Positions 17,443 through 25,641 of a DNA stretch of 30,251 bases are shown piece after piece (position 1 is the stretch's first letter; the number at the start of each line of letters is the position of its first letter). The notes below the pieces were generated by a model. That model saw only the letters and a program-made list of their open reading frames with translations. It made no database searches and was not told the DNA's origin. This DNA comes from JAKLQR01 sp963753165 (GTDB lineage Bacteria; Nitrospirota; Thermodesulfovibrionia; Thermodesulfovibrionales; SM23-35). The stretch covers positions 1 to 30,251 of the forward strand of contig CAVWBP010000038.1 in assembly GCA_963753165.1 (NCBI GenBank), given 5' to 3'. Both the position numbers and the translations under genes were made by a program.

Positions 17443-17945
17443 AGACTATTGCGATTTATCCGGGAACCTTTGATCCCATAACAAACGGCCACATCGACCT
17501 TGTAAAAAGAGCCCTGAGGTTCTTCGATGAAGTGATCATCGCAGTAGCTCCAAGCCTCAGGAAACAGACCCTTTTTACTCTTGGTGAGAGATTAACGCTG
17601 ATTCATGAAGCAATAGCGGGGATGCCGAAGGCCAGCGTGGAATCTTTCGACGGACTTCTCGTCGAGTATGTGAGAGAAAAGCAGGGGATAGCGATTATAC
17701 GGGGACTCAGGGCCGTGTCCGACTTCGAATATGAATTTCAGATTGCGCATATGAACAGGAGACTACGGAGAGATATCGAAACAGTATTCCTCATGCCGAG
17801 CGAAGAGTACAGCTTCCTGTCTTCAAGCATTATCAAGGAGGTCGCGTCATTCGGCGGATCGATAAGAGGTCTCGTGCCGAAAGCCGTCGAAAAAGCGATT
17901 AGCCGGAAATTCAAAGGAGAGAAAAACAGGGAGAGGCAAAGTTAG
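17439..17945 (+). CDS. coaD: Phosphopantetheine adenylyltransferase
   Basis: A 168-residue nucleotidyltransferase for the fourth step of coenzyme A synthesis, converting 4'-phosphopantetheine plus ATP to dephospho-CoA. YPGTFDPITNGH holds the T/HxGH nucleotide motif (TNGH, 15-18), IIRGLRAVSDFEYE is the substrate-binding block, and SFLSSSIIKE (125-134) is the second nucleotidyl-transfer motif. The length is normal with a short basic tail. The start overlaps the rsmD stop. Confidence 0.96.
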   Translation: MKTIAIYPGTFDPITNGHIDLVKRALRFFDEVIIAVAPSLRKQTLFTLGERLTLIHEAIAGMPKASVESFDGLLVEYVREKQGIAIIRGLRAVSDFEYEFQIAHMNRRLRRDIETVFLMPSEEYSFLSSSIIKEVASFGGSIRGLVPKAVEKAISRKFKGEKNRERQS

Positions 17946-18109
17946 AAGGTAATTCTTTTCTCTGCGCCTGTGCCTCTCCGGTAGTCGTTCCAGGGGTGAT
18001 TGATGACACAGGGCAGGCCGATGCAGCATTCAAACGTTTTGCAGATGCCGGAATGTGCATTGTCCGCTCGACAGACCCGATAGCCCAATGGCCAGGAAAA
18101 AACCTGTAA
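17903..18109 (+). other. Short unassigned open frame between coaD and ppsR, possible gene remnant
   Basis: A frame that overlaps the coaD end and the ppsR start encodes a plausible protein stretch: SPVVVPGVIDDTGQADAAF, then KRFADAGMCIVRSTDP, ending at TAA 18107. Its composition looks like real coding sequence, and a strand followed by an A-x-x-x-F-x-x-A-G-x-x-V-x-R-S pattern recalls the end of a nucleotide- or CoA-binding domain. There is no good start codon before GTG at 17996, so if real it is a tiny protein or a truncated remnant. I do not recognise a family. Confidence 0.3.
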
Positions 18110-18954
18110 AATCATCAAAGAGCAAAGTACAGGTGTTCATCATATCGGACGCCACAGGATTGACGGCTGAAATGGTGATCAGCGCGGCGCTGGTGCAGTT
18201 TAAGGAAATAGAGCCGGTCTTCAAGAAATTCCCCTACATAAAAACAAAGGAACAGGTGAGCGCTGTCCTCTCGCAGGCGGAAGCGGTGCACGGCATCGTC
18301 ATATATTCGCTTGTCTCCCAGGAACTCAGGAATTGGGTCCGCAGGGAAAAAAGAAAGAGGAATGTGTTCGCGGTCGATATCCTCGGGTCCCTTATTGACC
18401 AGATCGGCAAGATATGGAACCTCATCCCTGAATTCAGTCCCGGACTGCTCAAGCGGGTGAGCGAAGAATCGATCCGCCTTGCGGAATCCATTGATTTCAC
18501 TTTAAGGCACGACGATGGGCAGGGTATCGATACTCTCGAACAGGCTGACCTGATCCTGTTCGGGGTATCGAGGACTTCCAAAACGCCCACCAGCCTCTAC
18601 CTGTCCTGCAACCACAACCTGAAGGTGGCAAATATCCCTATTATCCAGACAATAAGCCCGCCGGACAAGATCTATGCCCTGGATATGCAGAAGATAGGTC
18701 TCACCATCTCACCCGAAAGGCTTGCGTTTATAAGGGAGAGGAGGATGAAATACGCAGACGCCGGCGATTATCTTGAGTTGTCGCATATCAAGAAGGAAAT
18801 CGAATACAGTCACCGCATTTTCAGAAAGGTCCCGGGAATACAGATTATCGATGTGACGCACAGCTCTATCGAAGAGGTCGCAAACAGGATCATAGAGCGG
18901 AGGCAGGAACCCGTAAAAGAAGGAAAGGAGGAAATGTCCGATGCAGCGAAATAA
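18088..18954 (+). CDS. ppsR: PEP synthase regulatory kinase/pyrophosphorylase, paralogue 1
   Basis: A 288-residue DUF299 protein. Family members inactivate PEP synthase or pyruvate phosphate dikinase by ADP-dependent threonine phosphorylation and reactivate it by phosphate-dependent dephosphorylation. The start block VFIISDATGLTAE is diagnostic. The P-loop-like motif is GVSRTSKTP (159-167), followed by KVANIPIIQTISPP and LTISPERLAFIRERRM. I prefer ATG 18088 over GTG 18055 because the extra residues are not family-like; neither has a good ribosome site. The 3' end overlaps ppsA by 14 bases, so regulator and target are co-translated. A second, diverged copy lies at 21786-22634. Confidence 0.92.
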   Translation: MARKKPVKSSKSKVQVFIISDATGLTAEMVISAALVQFKEIEPVFKKFPYIKTKEQVSAVLSQAEAVHGIVIYSLVSQELRNWVRREKRKRNVFAVDILGSLIDQIGKIWNLIPEFSPGLLKRVSEESIRLAESIDFTLRHDDGQGIDTLEQADLILFGVSRTSKTPTSLYLSCNHNLKVANIPIIQTISPPDKIYALDMQKIGLTISPERLAFIRERRMKYADAGDYLELSHIKKEIEYSHRIFRKVPGIQIIDVTHSSIEEVANRIIERRQEPVKEGKEEMSDAAK

Positions 18955-21325
18955 GTTTGTATTATGGTTCAAAGACATTGGAAAAGAGGATATCCCTCTG
19001 GTTGGCGGCAAGTGCGCCAATCTTGGTGAGCTTGTGAGCAAAATCGGCATGCCTGTGCCGAACGGTTTTGCCGTTTCGGCAGATACGTACAAACAGTTTC
19101 TCGAAAGGACGCAGACGAATAAAACAATCGAAAAACTCCTTGACGATCTCGATACCGCAGATATGGAAGCCCTCCGGAAGGTATCGGCAAAAATACGGAA
19201 GCATATCGAGGGTATTCGCATGCCTGATGATATGGAGAAGGCTTTCCTGGCTTCATACGCGGAGCTTTGCAGGCAGGCAGGCAAAAAGAACGTTGCAGTC
19301 GCAGTAAGGTCTTCAGCAACCGCCGAGGACCTGCCAGGGGCAAGTTTTGCGGGCCAGCAGGATACCTTCCTGAATGTGACAGGAAAAACCCTTATCAGCA
19401 ATATCAAAAAATGCTGGAGTTCGCTCTTCACCTCACGGGCTATCGTGTACCGAAAAGAAAAAGGGTTTTCCCATGATGAGGTGCTGATCAGTGTGGCGGT
19501 GCAGGAGCTTATCTTCTCAGCAGGTTCCGGGGTGATGTTCACGCTGGAACCGGTGAGCGGAGATAATAGCAAGATAGTGATCAATGCCTCATGGGGACTG
19601 GGAGAGGCGATCGTAAGCGGACAGGTGACCCCGGACGAATATGTGGTCAAGAAAGATTCAATGAAGATCGTAGAAAAACATGTGGTCAAAAAAGACAGGC
19701 AGATCGTCTCCGATGTCAAAGGCGGAACAAAATGGGTGAAGGTCCAGGACACAATGCAGAAGAAACCGGTGCTCGACGACACTTCAATTGTCCGTCTTGC
19801 GAAATACGGCATTGAGATAGAAAAGCATTATGGCGTGCCCCAGGACATCGAATGGGCTGTTGACGATACGGGCAGGATATTTATTCTCCAGGCCCGCCCT
19901 GAAACGGTCCACGGCACTGAAGGTGCGGGAAAAAGCACAGAAGGGAAGGAGCTTATGGAAAAAGATATCCTGTTGAGAGGAATAGGGGTAAGTCCCGGTC
20001 AGGCGTCCGGAAAAGTACAAATTATGCTCGATGTGAAGAAGATGTCGGGATTCCGGCAAGGGGACGTTCTGGTCACGGAGATGACAACTCCCGATTGGGT
20101 GCCCGCAATGAAAATCGCAGCGGCTATTGTGACGAACCTGGGAGGAAAAACCTGCCATGCCGCCATTGTCAGCCGTGAACTCGGAGTTCCCTGTATCGTC
20201 GGGACAGAGAAAGCGACAAAAGTCCTGAAGGACGGTGAGGAGATTACGATTGACGGACAGCGGGGACTGATATTTAAGGGCTCGGTTGCCAAAAAAGAAG
20301 CAGCGGCTACACCCGGAGCGGCAGACATATCCTCGCAGGTGATCACTGCAACAAAAGTATACGTGAATCTTTCTATCCCTGAGATTGCGGAGAAGATAGC
20401 GAAGGAAACAAATGCGGACGGCGTGGGACTGCTTCGCGCGGAGCACCTCATGCTCAGCATAGGCAAGCACCCGAGGCTCCTTATCGAAGAGGGGGGAGAA
20501 AAGATTATGCTCGATACCTTCTCCCAGGGGGTTGGAAAGGTTGCAGAAGCGTTTTTCCCGAAGCCTGTTGTCTACCGGTTTCTCGATTTCAAGCCGGATG
20601 AATTCCTCGAACTCCCCGGAGGAGAAAAATACGAAAGGAAGAATGTCGGACCGAATCCGATGATCGGGTATCGCGGAGAATACCGGTATTCCAAAGAAGA
20701 CGACATCTTCAGAATCGAACTGAGAGCGATACGGCAGGCACGGGAAAAGATGGGACTCAGCAATATATGGGTCATGGTGCCATTTGTGCGGACGCTGGAC
20801 GTATTCAGAAAAACAGTGGCAATCATGCGCGAAGAGGGCCTGGACAACCGGAACGATCCGGGTTTCCAGCTCTGGATAATGGTAGAAGTTCCGAGCGCGG
20901 TATTCATGATCGAAGAGTTTTGCAGGGAAGGGATCGACGGGGTGAGTTTCGGAACCAATGACCTCACCATGCTCGTCCTTGGCGTTGACAGAAATGACAC
21001 CTCAGTGCAGGAGATTTACGACGAAAGGAACCTCGGCGTCCTCCGCGCAATTGCCTATACCATGGCTGTATGCAGAAAACATGGCGTGACGACTTCCATC
21101 TGCGGACAGGCCCCGAGCGTATACCCTGATTATCTCGAGTTCATGATACGGTGCGGCGCCACTTCGATATCGGTGAATCCCGATACCGTAGTCTCCTCAC
21201 GAAGGGGCGTGGCAGTGGTAGAGCAGAAAATCCAGATGGAGAAGGCGCTCGGTATCAGAACAAAACCGAAGATAGCGAAAATCCCCCTGGAAGAGGTGTT
21301 CTTTTGGAGAGGGGTAGAAGAATAG
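18941..21325 (+). CDS. ppsA: Phosphoenolpyruvate synthase
   Basis: A 794-residue enzyme that makes PEP from pyruvate and ATP, releasing AMP and phosphate, at the entry to gluconeogenesis. Domains in order: an ATP-grasp region beginning FKDIGKEDIPLVGGKCANLG with VRSSATAEDLPGASFAGQQ, a phosphohistidine swivel domain with GGKTCHAAI (His406 is the phosphocarrier, Thr404 the expected regulatory phosphorylation site), and a TIM barrel with the PEP/pyruvate site including VPSAVFMIEEF, SFGTNDLTML and SICGQAPS (catalytic Cys). The length is that of true PpsA, not PPDK. GGAGG precedes the ATG by about ten bases, inside ppsR. The TIM-barrel end overlaps the next gene. Confidence 0.96.
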   Translation: MQRNKFVLWFKDIGKEDIPLVGGKCANLGELVSKIGMPVPNGFAVSADTYKQFLERTQTNKTIEKLLDDLDTADMEALRKVSAKIRKHIEGIRMPDDMEKAFLASYAELCRQAGKKNVAVAVRSSATAEDLPGASFAGQQDTFLNVTGKTLISNIKKCWSSLFTSRAIVYRKEKGFSHDEVLISVAVQELIFSAGSGVMFTLEPVSGDNSKIVINASWGLGEAIVSGQVTPDEYVVKKDSMKIVEKHVVKKDRQIVSDVKGGTKWVKVQDTMQKKPVLDDTSIVRLAKYGIEIEKHYGVPQDIEWAVDDTGRIFILQARPETVHGTEGAGKSTEGKELMEKDILLRGIGVSPGQASGKVQIMLDVKKMSGFRQGDVLVTEMTTPDWVPAMKIAAAIVTNLGGKTCHAAIVSRELGVPCIVGTEKATKVLKDGEEITIDGQRGLIFKGSVAKKEAAATPGAADISSQVITATKVYVNLSIPEIAEKIAKETNADGVGLLRAEHLMLSIGKHPRLLIEEGGEKIMLDTFSQGVGKVAEAFFPKPVVYRFLDFKPDEFLELPGGEKYERKNVGPNPMIGYRGEYRYSKEDDIFRIELRAIRQAREKMGLSNIWVMVPFVRTLDVFRKTVAIMREEGLDNRNDPGFQLWIMVEVPSAVFMIEEFCREGIDGVSFGTNDLTMLVLGVDRNDTSVQEIYDERNLGVLRAIAYTMAVCRKHGVTTSICGQAPSVYPDYLEFMIRCGATSISVNPDTVVSSRRGVAVVEQKIQMEKALGIRTKPKIAKIPLEEVFFWRGVEE

Positions 21326-21696
21326 AGGACTTTATAGGCTATATCGCAGGAAAGTACCGGTCCGCTGCGGAAATCGGTATCGGACATGCCCCTGGTGTGG
21401 CCTATGCCCTGAAGAACAGGGGGATAAGGGTTTTTGCGACTGACGTGAAGCCGTTTTCATACGACGGACTCAGCGTTATGCACGACGACATAACCGATCC
21501 GGATATTTCTTTGTATACAGGCACTCAGCTTATTTATTCCCTGAGGACTCCTTCTGAGCTTGTTTCTTATATGGAATCTCTCGCCAGGACGATTTCTGCA
21601 GACCTGATCGTGAAACCCCTCTCCTCAGAATTCCTGAACGGACAGTTGGTGCGGAGCGGAGGAGCAACATTTTATTTATGGCAGTTTTCTCAGTGA
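21304..21696 (+). CDS. UPF0146-like small Rossmann protein
   Basis: A 130-residue protein starting at TTG 21304, 22 bases inside ppsA, with GAGGTG four bases before it. It reads RRIEDFIGYIAGKYRSAAEI, then GIGHAPGVAYAL, IRVFATDVKP, VMHDDITDPDISLYTG, LIYSLRTPSELVSYM and ADLIVKPLSSE. This order of E-x-G-I-G, A-T-D-V, D-D-I-T-D-P and Y-S-x-R-x-P-x-E-L matches the UPF0146 family, which I know mainly from archaea. The fold looks like a shortened SAM-methyltransferase or Rossmann domain, but no activity is established. Tight coupling to ppsA suggests a joint role or at least joint expression. Longer in-frame starts lie inside ppsA and are not protein-like. Confidence 0.75.
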   Translation: MERGRRIEDFIGYIAGKYRSAAEIGIGHAPGVAYALKNRGIRVFATDVKPFSYDGLSVMHDDITDPDISLYTGTQLIYSLRTPSELVSYMESLARTISADLIVKPLSSEFLNGQLVRSGGATFYLWQFSQ

Positions 21697-21719
21697 TCCC
21701 GGACTTGTTCCGGGATGAC
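21693..21719. repeat. Dispersed palindromic repeat, hairpin copy
   Basis: ATCCCGGA and TCCGGGAT form a perfect 8-bp stem around CTTGT, extended outward by G-C and T-A pairs past one mismatch. The first bases overlap the stop of the UPF0146-like gene. It is the same family as at 2478 and 22663 and could attenuate transcription into the second ppsR copy. Confidence 0.55.
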
Positions 21720-21785
21720 AGATGAGAGATGCTGCACTACATTCAGTATGACGGAAAAAGAAACAACAAGAAAAGGCCGGTCAAA

Positions 21786-22634
21786 ATGAAAAAGACACAA
21801 ACAAAAAAGAGGGTCGCCGGAAAGAAAAAAGTTATTTATCTTGTCGGCGAGGGAACGGGTGATACGATCAGCAAGATTGCACGGGCTGCGCTTGCACAGT
21901 TCCACCAGGAAAACGTAGAAGTGAAGAATTTTTTCATGGTCACGGAAGAAGAGTATGTCGCACACATCATGAAGACAGCGGCTTATGACGACGCACTGGT
22001 GGCGTTCAGCATCGTCCAGCCTTCCCTCCGGGATTTTCTGATCCATGAGGCGGACCGGAGAGGCATCAAGGCGATAGACGTAATAGGAAATTTCATAATA
22101 CAGTTGTCGATATTCCTTAAGGAAAAGCCCCTTGAGATACCGGGAAGACAGTATATCCTTGATGAACATTATTTCAGGAGAATAGAGGCGATCAACTTTG
22201 CGGTGAAGCATGACGACGGAAAACTGCCGAACGGGGTGAAACATGCCGATATAGTCCTTGTAGGGTTGTCACGGACAGGGAAGACGCCGTTGTCAACGTA
22301 TCTCGCAAACCAGGGATGGAAGGTGGCAAATGTACCGATACATCCTGAAATGGAAACCCCACGCGAACTCTTTGAGGTGGATCAGCGCAAGATATTCGCT
22401 CTGATCATCAATGTCGAAAGCCTTGTAAAATTAAGGGAGTCAAGGCTCGAACAGCTTGGACTCGAAACGGATGCGAAGTATGCAGACCCGGTGTATGTTG
22501 AGCAGGAGATCGAATGGTGCGAGGAGTTTTTCGGGAAACATCCTAAATGGAAGATAATGAACGTCTCGAACAAGGCCATTGAGGAAGTTGCAGCCGGCAT
22601 TGTGAGTGCATTCAGGCCAGGAAAAACTCACTAG
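21786..22634 (+). CDS. DUF299 PEP synthase/PPDK regulator, paralogue 2
   Basis: A 282-residue second DUF299 protein. It opens with KKVIYLVGEGTGDTISKIA in place of the usual SDATGLTAE block. It keeps the P-loop-like motif GLSRTGKTP (160-168), KHDDGKLPNG, GWKVANVPIHPEME and LIINVESLVKLRESRL. It is clearly diverged from the copy at 18088-18954 (GVSRTSKTP there). I chose ATG 21786, which follows AAAAGGCC at a usual distance; an upstream in-frame start at 21729 adds a non-conserved, Lys/Asn-rich stretch within repeat-derived sequence. Regulating ppsA by a second signal, or a different dikinase elsewhere, are both possible. Confidence 0.88.
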   Translation: MKKTQTKKRVAGKKKVIYLVGEGTGDTISKIARAALAQFHQENVEVKNFFMVTEEEYVAHIMKTAAYDDALVAFSIVQPSLRDFLIHEADRRGIKAIDVIGNFIIQLSIFLKEKPLEIPGRQYILDEHYFRRIEAINFAVKHDDGKLPNGVKHADIVLVGLSRTGKTPLSTYLANQGWKVANVPIHPEMETPRELFEVDQRKIFALIINVESLVKLRESRLEQLGLETDAKYADPVYVEQEIEWCEEFFGKHPKWKIMNVSNKAIEEVAAGIVSAFRPGKTH

Positions 22635-22662
22635 TTTAGTGTTTGATATAAACAAAGGCATT

Positions 22663-22745
22663 GTCATCCTCCGGCTTGACCGGGGGATCCAGTCCCGAAA
22701 GCTTTCGGGATGAAAAAACTGGATTCCCGCCTTCGCGAGAATGAC
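22663..22745. repeat. Composite nested palindrome of the dispersed repeat family
   Basis: The outer ends GTCATCCTC and GAGAATGAC are inverted, the inner GGATCCAGT pairs with ACTGGATTCC, and the centre CCCGAAAGCTTTCGGG is a perfect 16-base palindrome. It sits between convergent genes, the second ppsR copy (plus) and the DUF2207 gene (minus), and could terminate from both sides. Confidence 0.65.
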
Positions 22746-22790
22746 GACTTTATCCGGAGTCGAGGATGTATAAGCCGACACCAGGTAAAC

Positions 22791-24758
22791 CTACCATCCG
22801 CCTCCGCCTCCACCGCCGCCGCCACCGCCGGATGACCCTCCTCCTCCGCCCCCGGAACTCGAACCCGGCGCTGTTGAAGAAGAAGATATTGCACTGCTGA
22901 AAGTGCCGCCCAGAGAGGAGGCAAAATCACCCATTGCCATTGAGGACAGCGCAGTGCCGGCATACCAGGATGGACTATACGCGGCGCCTCTCTCTCCAGC
23001 CGCTGCTGCTGAAAGGACATCTGAAAACTGTTCTGCCCACTGCTGTTCCACATTAAGCGCCAGCGCATACGGAAGGTATTTCTCGAAGAGCGCCGAAGTT
23101 TTCTCCGGCGGGTTCATCATGTTCATCCTGTCCTTCTCCGTTGCAACAAGAAAAACCTTAAAACCTTCGATCGCATCGAGCAGAATCCTTCCGGCGCGGG
23201 TAGGTGCCTTCAGGAGATGATAGAAGAGGTAATTGATTCCGATTAGCACGACCATGACGACGATCGTTGAAAAGGACGTTGCATACCAGAGGATGCCGAT
23301 ACCGAGCAGTTCTCCTGCAAAAAAGGGAAGCGCGAAGAGGTTTATGGAAAGAGCGCCCCATGTCTTAACGATCTTTTTCCCTCCGCGGGACCTCGCCATG
23401 CCTTTCCAGCTTTTTACCACCGCGGACGCCAGGGCGATCACCCCGAGGCTCCAGATGGAGAGCCAGACACAGATAAACAAAAAAACCGGGAGGGTGCCTT
23501 TGGACATTGCCTCGCCGGAACCGCTCAGTAACAGGAGGATGACCGTGAGCACCAGACCAATGAGGAAATACCTGAAGTTCGTGATGAAATAGAACTTTTC
23601 ATACTTGAGGGCAAGGCTTTTCTTCAGCCCGTCGATTGCAGCGCGTATCTTCTGATGGTTCGAATTCTTAAGGGTTATCTCGTTTGACGAGCCGAGAAGC
23701 GCCTGAAAGATCGCTGTTTCTTCCGGGGTAAGAGGGGCGTTGTTTCCTTGCTGTTTCTGTAACGTATATTCTCCATCATCTTCTCTGATTTTAATCCTGC
23801 CCTTGACAGCCATATGAATGATTGCCGAGGTAAACACAGTATCGTCATATCCCATCCTTGTGATAAACCCCATGACCGCAGGGCTCATATTGTCAGGCGG
23901 AGAATACCGGGTAACAATCACCCCGGCGGCAGGGTCCTTTCCGAACCTTGACCATACCAAAAGGTAATATATGACTATCACGGCAAGGCCGAAGAGGACA
24001 AAGAGAAGTACGGTATTATCAGAAACGAAATACCCGGCTTTTGTGAGGGCGTCCGGTTCAACAACAAATCCCTTTTCCCAGGATACGGCAATCGTGAGGC
24101 CTTCAAGCGGTCCGAGCACTCTTGTAGAGGAAAAGTGGGTGACGCCTTCAGGGTCGGAAGAATTGGTGAAATCCTTTCCCTTGCTCCCCTGAGGGCCTGT
24201 GTACCCGTCCATATCGGTGATATGTGCCCCGGCGTCACCGGGGAGACGGAGAGACGCAGATGCGTTCTCTATGGGGAATTCCCATCCGTTGCCTGTCACA
24301 TTCCAGTAGAGTTCATCGTGGTCATGGAAGAAACCGACCTGACGGTTTGTCTTGTACAAAATAACATAGGTGTGTTTCCCCTGAGGGATAAAGACGTCTT
24401 TATCGCCTATATATATCCGTTTTCCGTTTGATACGTCCTGGATATGGAATGGCTCCGGATTCCCGTCACGAAGGACCTTGACGACGGTAAAGCCGACGGA
24501 ATATCTGTTACCGAAATTGTCACGGTATCTCGTCGGGAAATCACGATAGATGCCGCGTTTTATTTTCTCGCCTTCGCTCTGCACCGTGATCGCTTCCTGT
24601 ATGGTTACGGACGCATCCTGATGAACGGTTATATCACTGTGAAAGCTCAGGATACGCTCTTCTGCGAAAACTAATTGGGGATACAACGACAAAAAGAAGA
24701 CAATACCAATGAAGAGAAAACGAATACTACGAAATAACAATCTTGTTGTGGGAAGCAT
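22791..24758 (-). CDS. DUF2207 membrane protein with polyglycine C-terminus
   Basis: A 655-residue predicted membrane protein. A signal peptide (basic LLFRSIR, then FLFIGIVFFLSLYPQLVFA) leads into an extracytoplasmic beta domain typical of DUF2207: HSDITVHQDASVTIQEAITV, RGIYRDFPTRY, YTNRQVGFF-like and DELYWNVTGNGWEFPI. A transmembrane helix (VLFVLFGLAVIVIYYLLVW) is followed by a cytoplasmic segment, then more helices (FLIGLVLTVILLLL, FLFICVWLSIWSLGVIALA, FFAGELLGIGILWY, VVMVVLIGINYLFY). The tail is serine- then glycine-rich, ending GGGGGGGGGGW. Function is unknown; such tails are common in the family. The start is uncertain: ATG 24758 gives the best signal peptide, ATG 24767 and TTG 24800 are alternatives. 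It is transcribed alone. Confidence 0.85.
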   Translation of the reverse strand: MLPTTRLLFRSIRFLFIGIVFFLSLYPQLVFAEERILSFHSDITVHQDASVTIQEAITVQSEGEKIKRGIYRDFPTRYRDNFGNRYSVGFTVVKVLRDGNPEPFHIQDVSNGKRIYIGDKDVFIPQGKHTYVILYKTNRQVGFFHDHDELYWNVTGNGWEFPIENASASLRLPGDAGAHITDMDGYTGPQGSKGKDFTNSSDPEGVTHFSSTRVLGPLEGLTIAVSWEKGFVVEPDALTKAGYFVSDNTVLLFVLFGLAVIVIYYLLVWSRFGKDPAAGVIVTRYSPPDNMSPAVMGFITRMGYDDTVFTSAIIHMAVKGRIKIREDDGEYTLQKQQGNNAPLTPEETAIFQALLGSSNEITLKNSNHQKIRAAIDGLKKSLALKYEKFYFITNFRYFLIGLVLTVILLLLSGSGEAMSKGTLPVFLFICVWLSIWSLGVIALASAVVKSWKGMARSRGGKKIVKTWGALSINLFALPFFAGELLGIGILWYATSFSTIVVMVVLIGINYLFYHLLKAPTRAGRILLDAIEGFKVFLVATEKDRMNMMNPPEKTSALFEKYLPYALALNVEQQWAEQFSDVLSAAAAGERGAAYSPSWYAGTALSSMAMGDFASSLGGTFSSAISSSSTAPGSSSGGGGGGSSGGGGGGGGGGGW

Positions 24759-24853
24759 TATGCACATTAGTATAAATGAAGAACACTGAACTCGCAACAA
24801 AACAACAAATGCATGAGCGAATTATTAACAGGCTGCTGAAGAAGCGTTCTTGT

Positions 24854-24879
24854 TGTCATTGCGAGCGGAGCGCGGCAAT
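24854..24879. repeat. Short inverted repeat of a second dispersed type
   Basis: ATTGCGAG and CGGCAAT form an interrupted palindrome around GGAGCGC, preceded by GTC. It resembles the widespread CATTGCGAGCG...GCAATC interspersed repeats of uncultured bacterial genomes and is distinct from the GTCATTCC family elsewhere in the window. Confidence 0.45.
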
Positions 24880-24901
24880 CTGTCTTCATTGTAGTTCTCA
24901 T

Positions 24902-24929
24902 TTGATAAACATAAATATTTTGGTATGAT
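24902..24929 (+). promoter_or_regulatory. Sigma-70 promoter of the STAS-like gene
   Basis: TTGATA (24902-24907), a 16-base spacer and TATGAT (24924-24929) each match consensus in five of six positions. The next gene starts at 25010, giving a leader of about 75 bases. Confidence 0.55.
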
Positions 24930-25009
24930 TGTAATTATCCGGGGACAAGTGTGTAGTTCATACACAGTAGTCAATATATGAATGTCCGACATACAGGGAA
25001 TGACTCAAA

Positions 25010-25393
25010 ATGATACGCTACTCAGTAACATATGATTCTAAGAACCATGTGATTTTAATCACTCTTAAGGGATCGATAGACAGAGAGGCTATAAACAAAT
25101 CCAGATTCGAAGCGGCCCGTCTTGCGAAACAACACAATTGCTTCAGTGTTCTTGCCGATCTTCGTGAAGCGACCTCTGCCATCTCCTTGCTGGATATTTA
25201 TGACCTGCCACAGACAACTTCGGAAGTGCTCTCCGCATCAGGAATTCAAGCGCACCAATTCAAACGCGCGATAGTTGTGGCCCTTGATTTGGACAATGCA
25301 TCCTTCTTTGAGACTGTATCCCAAAACCGGGGCCATAACGTGAGGTTGTTCCGAGATATGGAAGAGGCGAAGAAGTGGCTGTCTGGGAATTAG
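25010..25393 (+). CDS. STAS/SpoIIAA-like domain protein
   Basis: A 127-residue cytoplasmic protein. It has alternating strands and helices: YSVTYDSKNHVILITLKGSI, a helix with SRFEAARLAKQ, SVLADLREATS, DLPQTTSEVLSASG, KRAIVVALDLDNASFFETV and a closing helix MEEAKKWLSGN. This matches the STAS-like (SpoIIAA-like) proteins with a LADLR strand, which carry no clear phosphorylatable serine and no known catalytic activity. They often act in regulatory protein interactions. It is a single gene with its own promoter. No partner kinase or transporter is in view. Confidence 0.65.
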   Translation: MIRYSVTYDSKNHVILITLKGSIDREAINKSRFEAARLAKQHNCFSVLADLREATSAISLLDIYDLPQTTSEVLSASGIQAHQFKRAIVVALDLDNASFFETVSQNRGHNVRLFRDMEEAKKWLSGN

Positions 25394-25641
25394 TGCCGCC
25401 TAACCATAATAACCCACCTGATCATCTCCAACCTACAGCTTCCGCATTCCCGGATGTACTCTTCAACGATTTTGATTTTTGATCGGTGCATATAAGCAGA
25501 TACACTTTGAAGGCGTAACTTTTGTGTAGGTGCGAAATTCGATATAATACCAACAATAAAATGGAAAAATATGGGGCCAATTCTTCATTGTTTGCATATC
25601 GAAACTGTCAATAATAAAGATGCGACCCCATCGAACTCTCT
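25394..25641. other. Intergenic region at the edge of the restriction operon
   Basis: No gene is evident. A TATAAT is present near 25542 without a convincing -35 box. A 59-base segment (25572-25630) begins TGGGGCCAATTCTT and ends in the imperfect inverse of that sequence. This is the border between core genes and the restriction locus. Confidence 0.4.

Noticed and set aside
17946..18087. Possible tRNA or small RNA between coaD and ppsR
   Set aside because: No cloverleaf, no T-loop sequence and no CCA end; the region reads better as a short coding-like frame.
18709..19812. 367-residue minus-strand open frame
   Set aside because: Antisense to ppsR and ppsA, whose motifs are unambiguous; Ser/Phe-rich composition is typical of a shadow frame.
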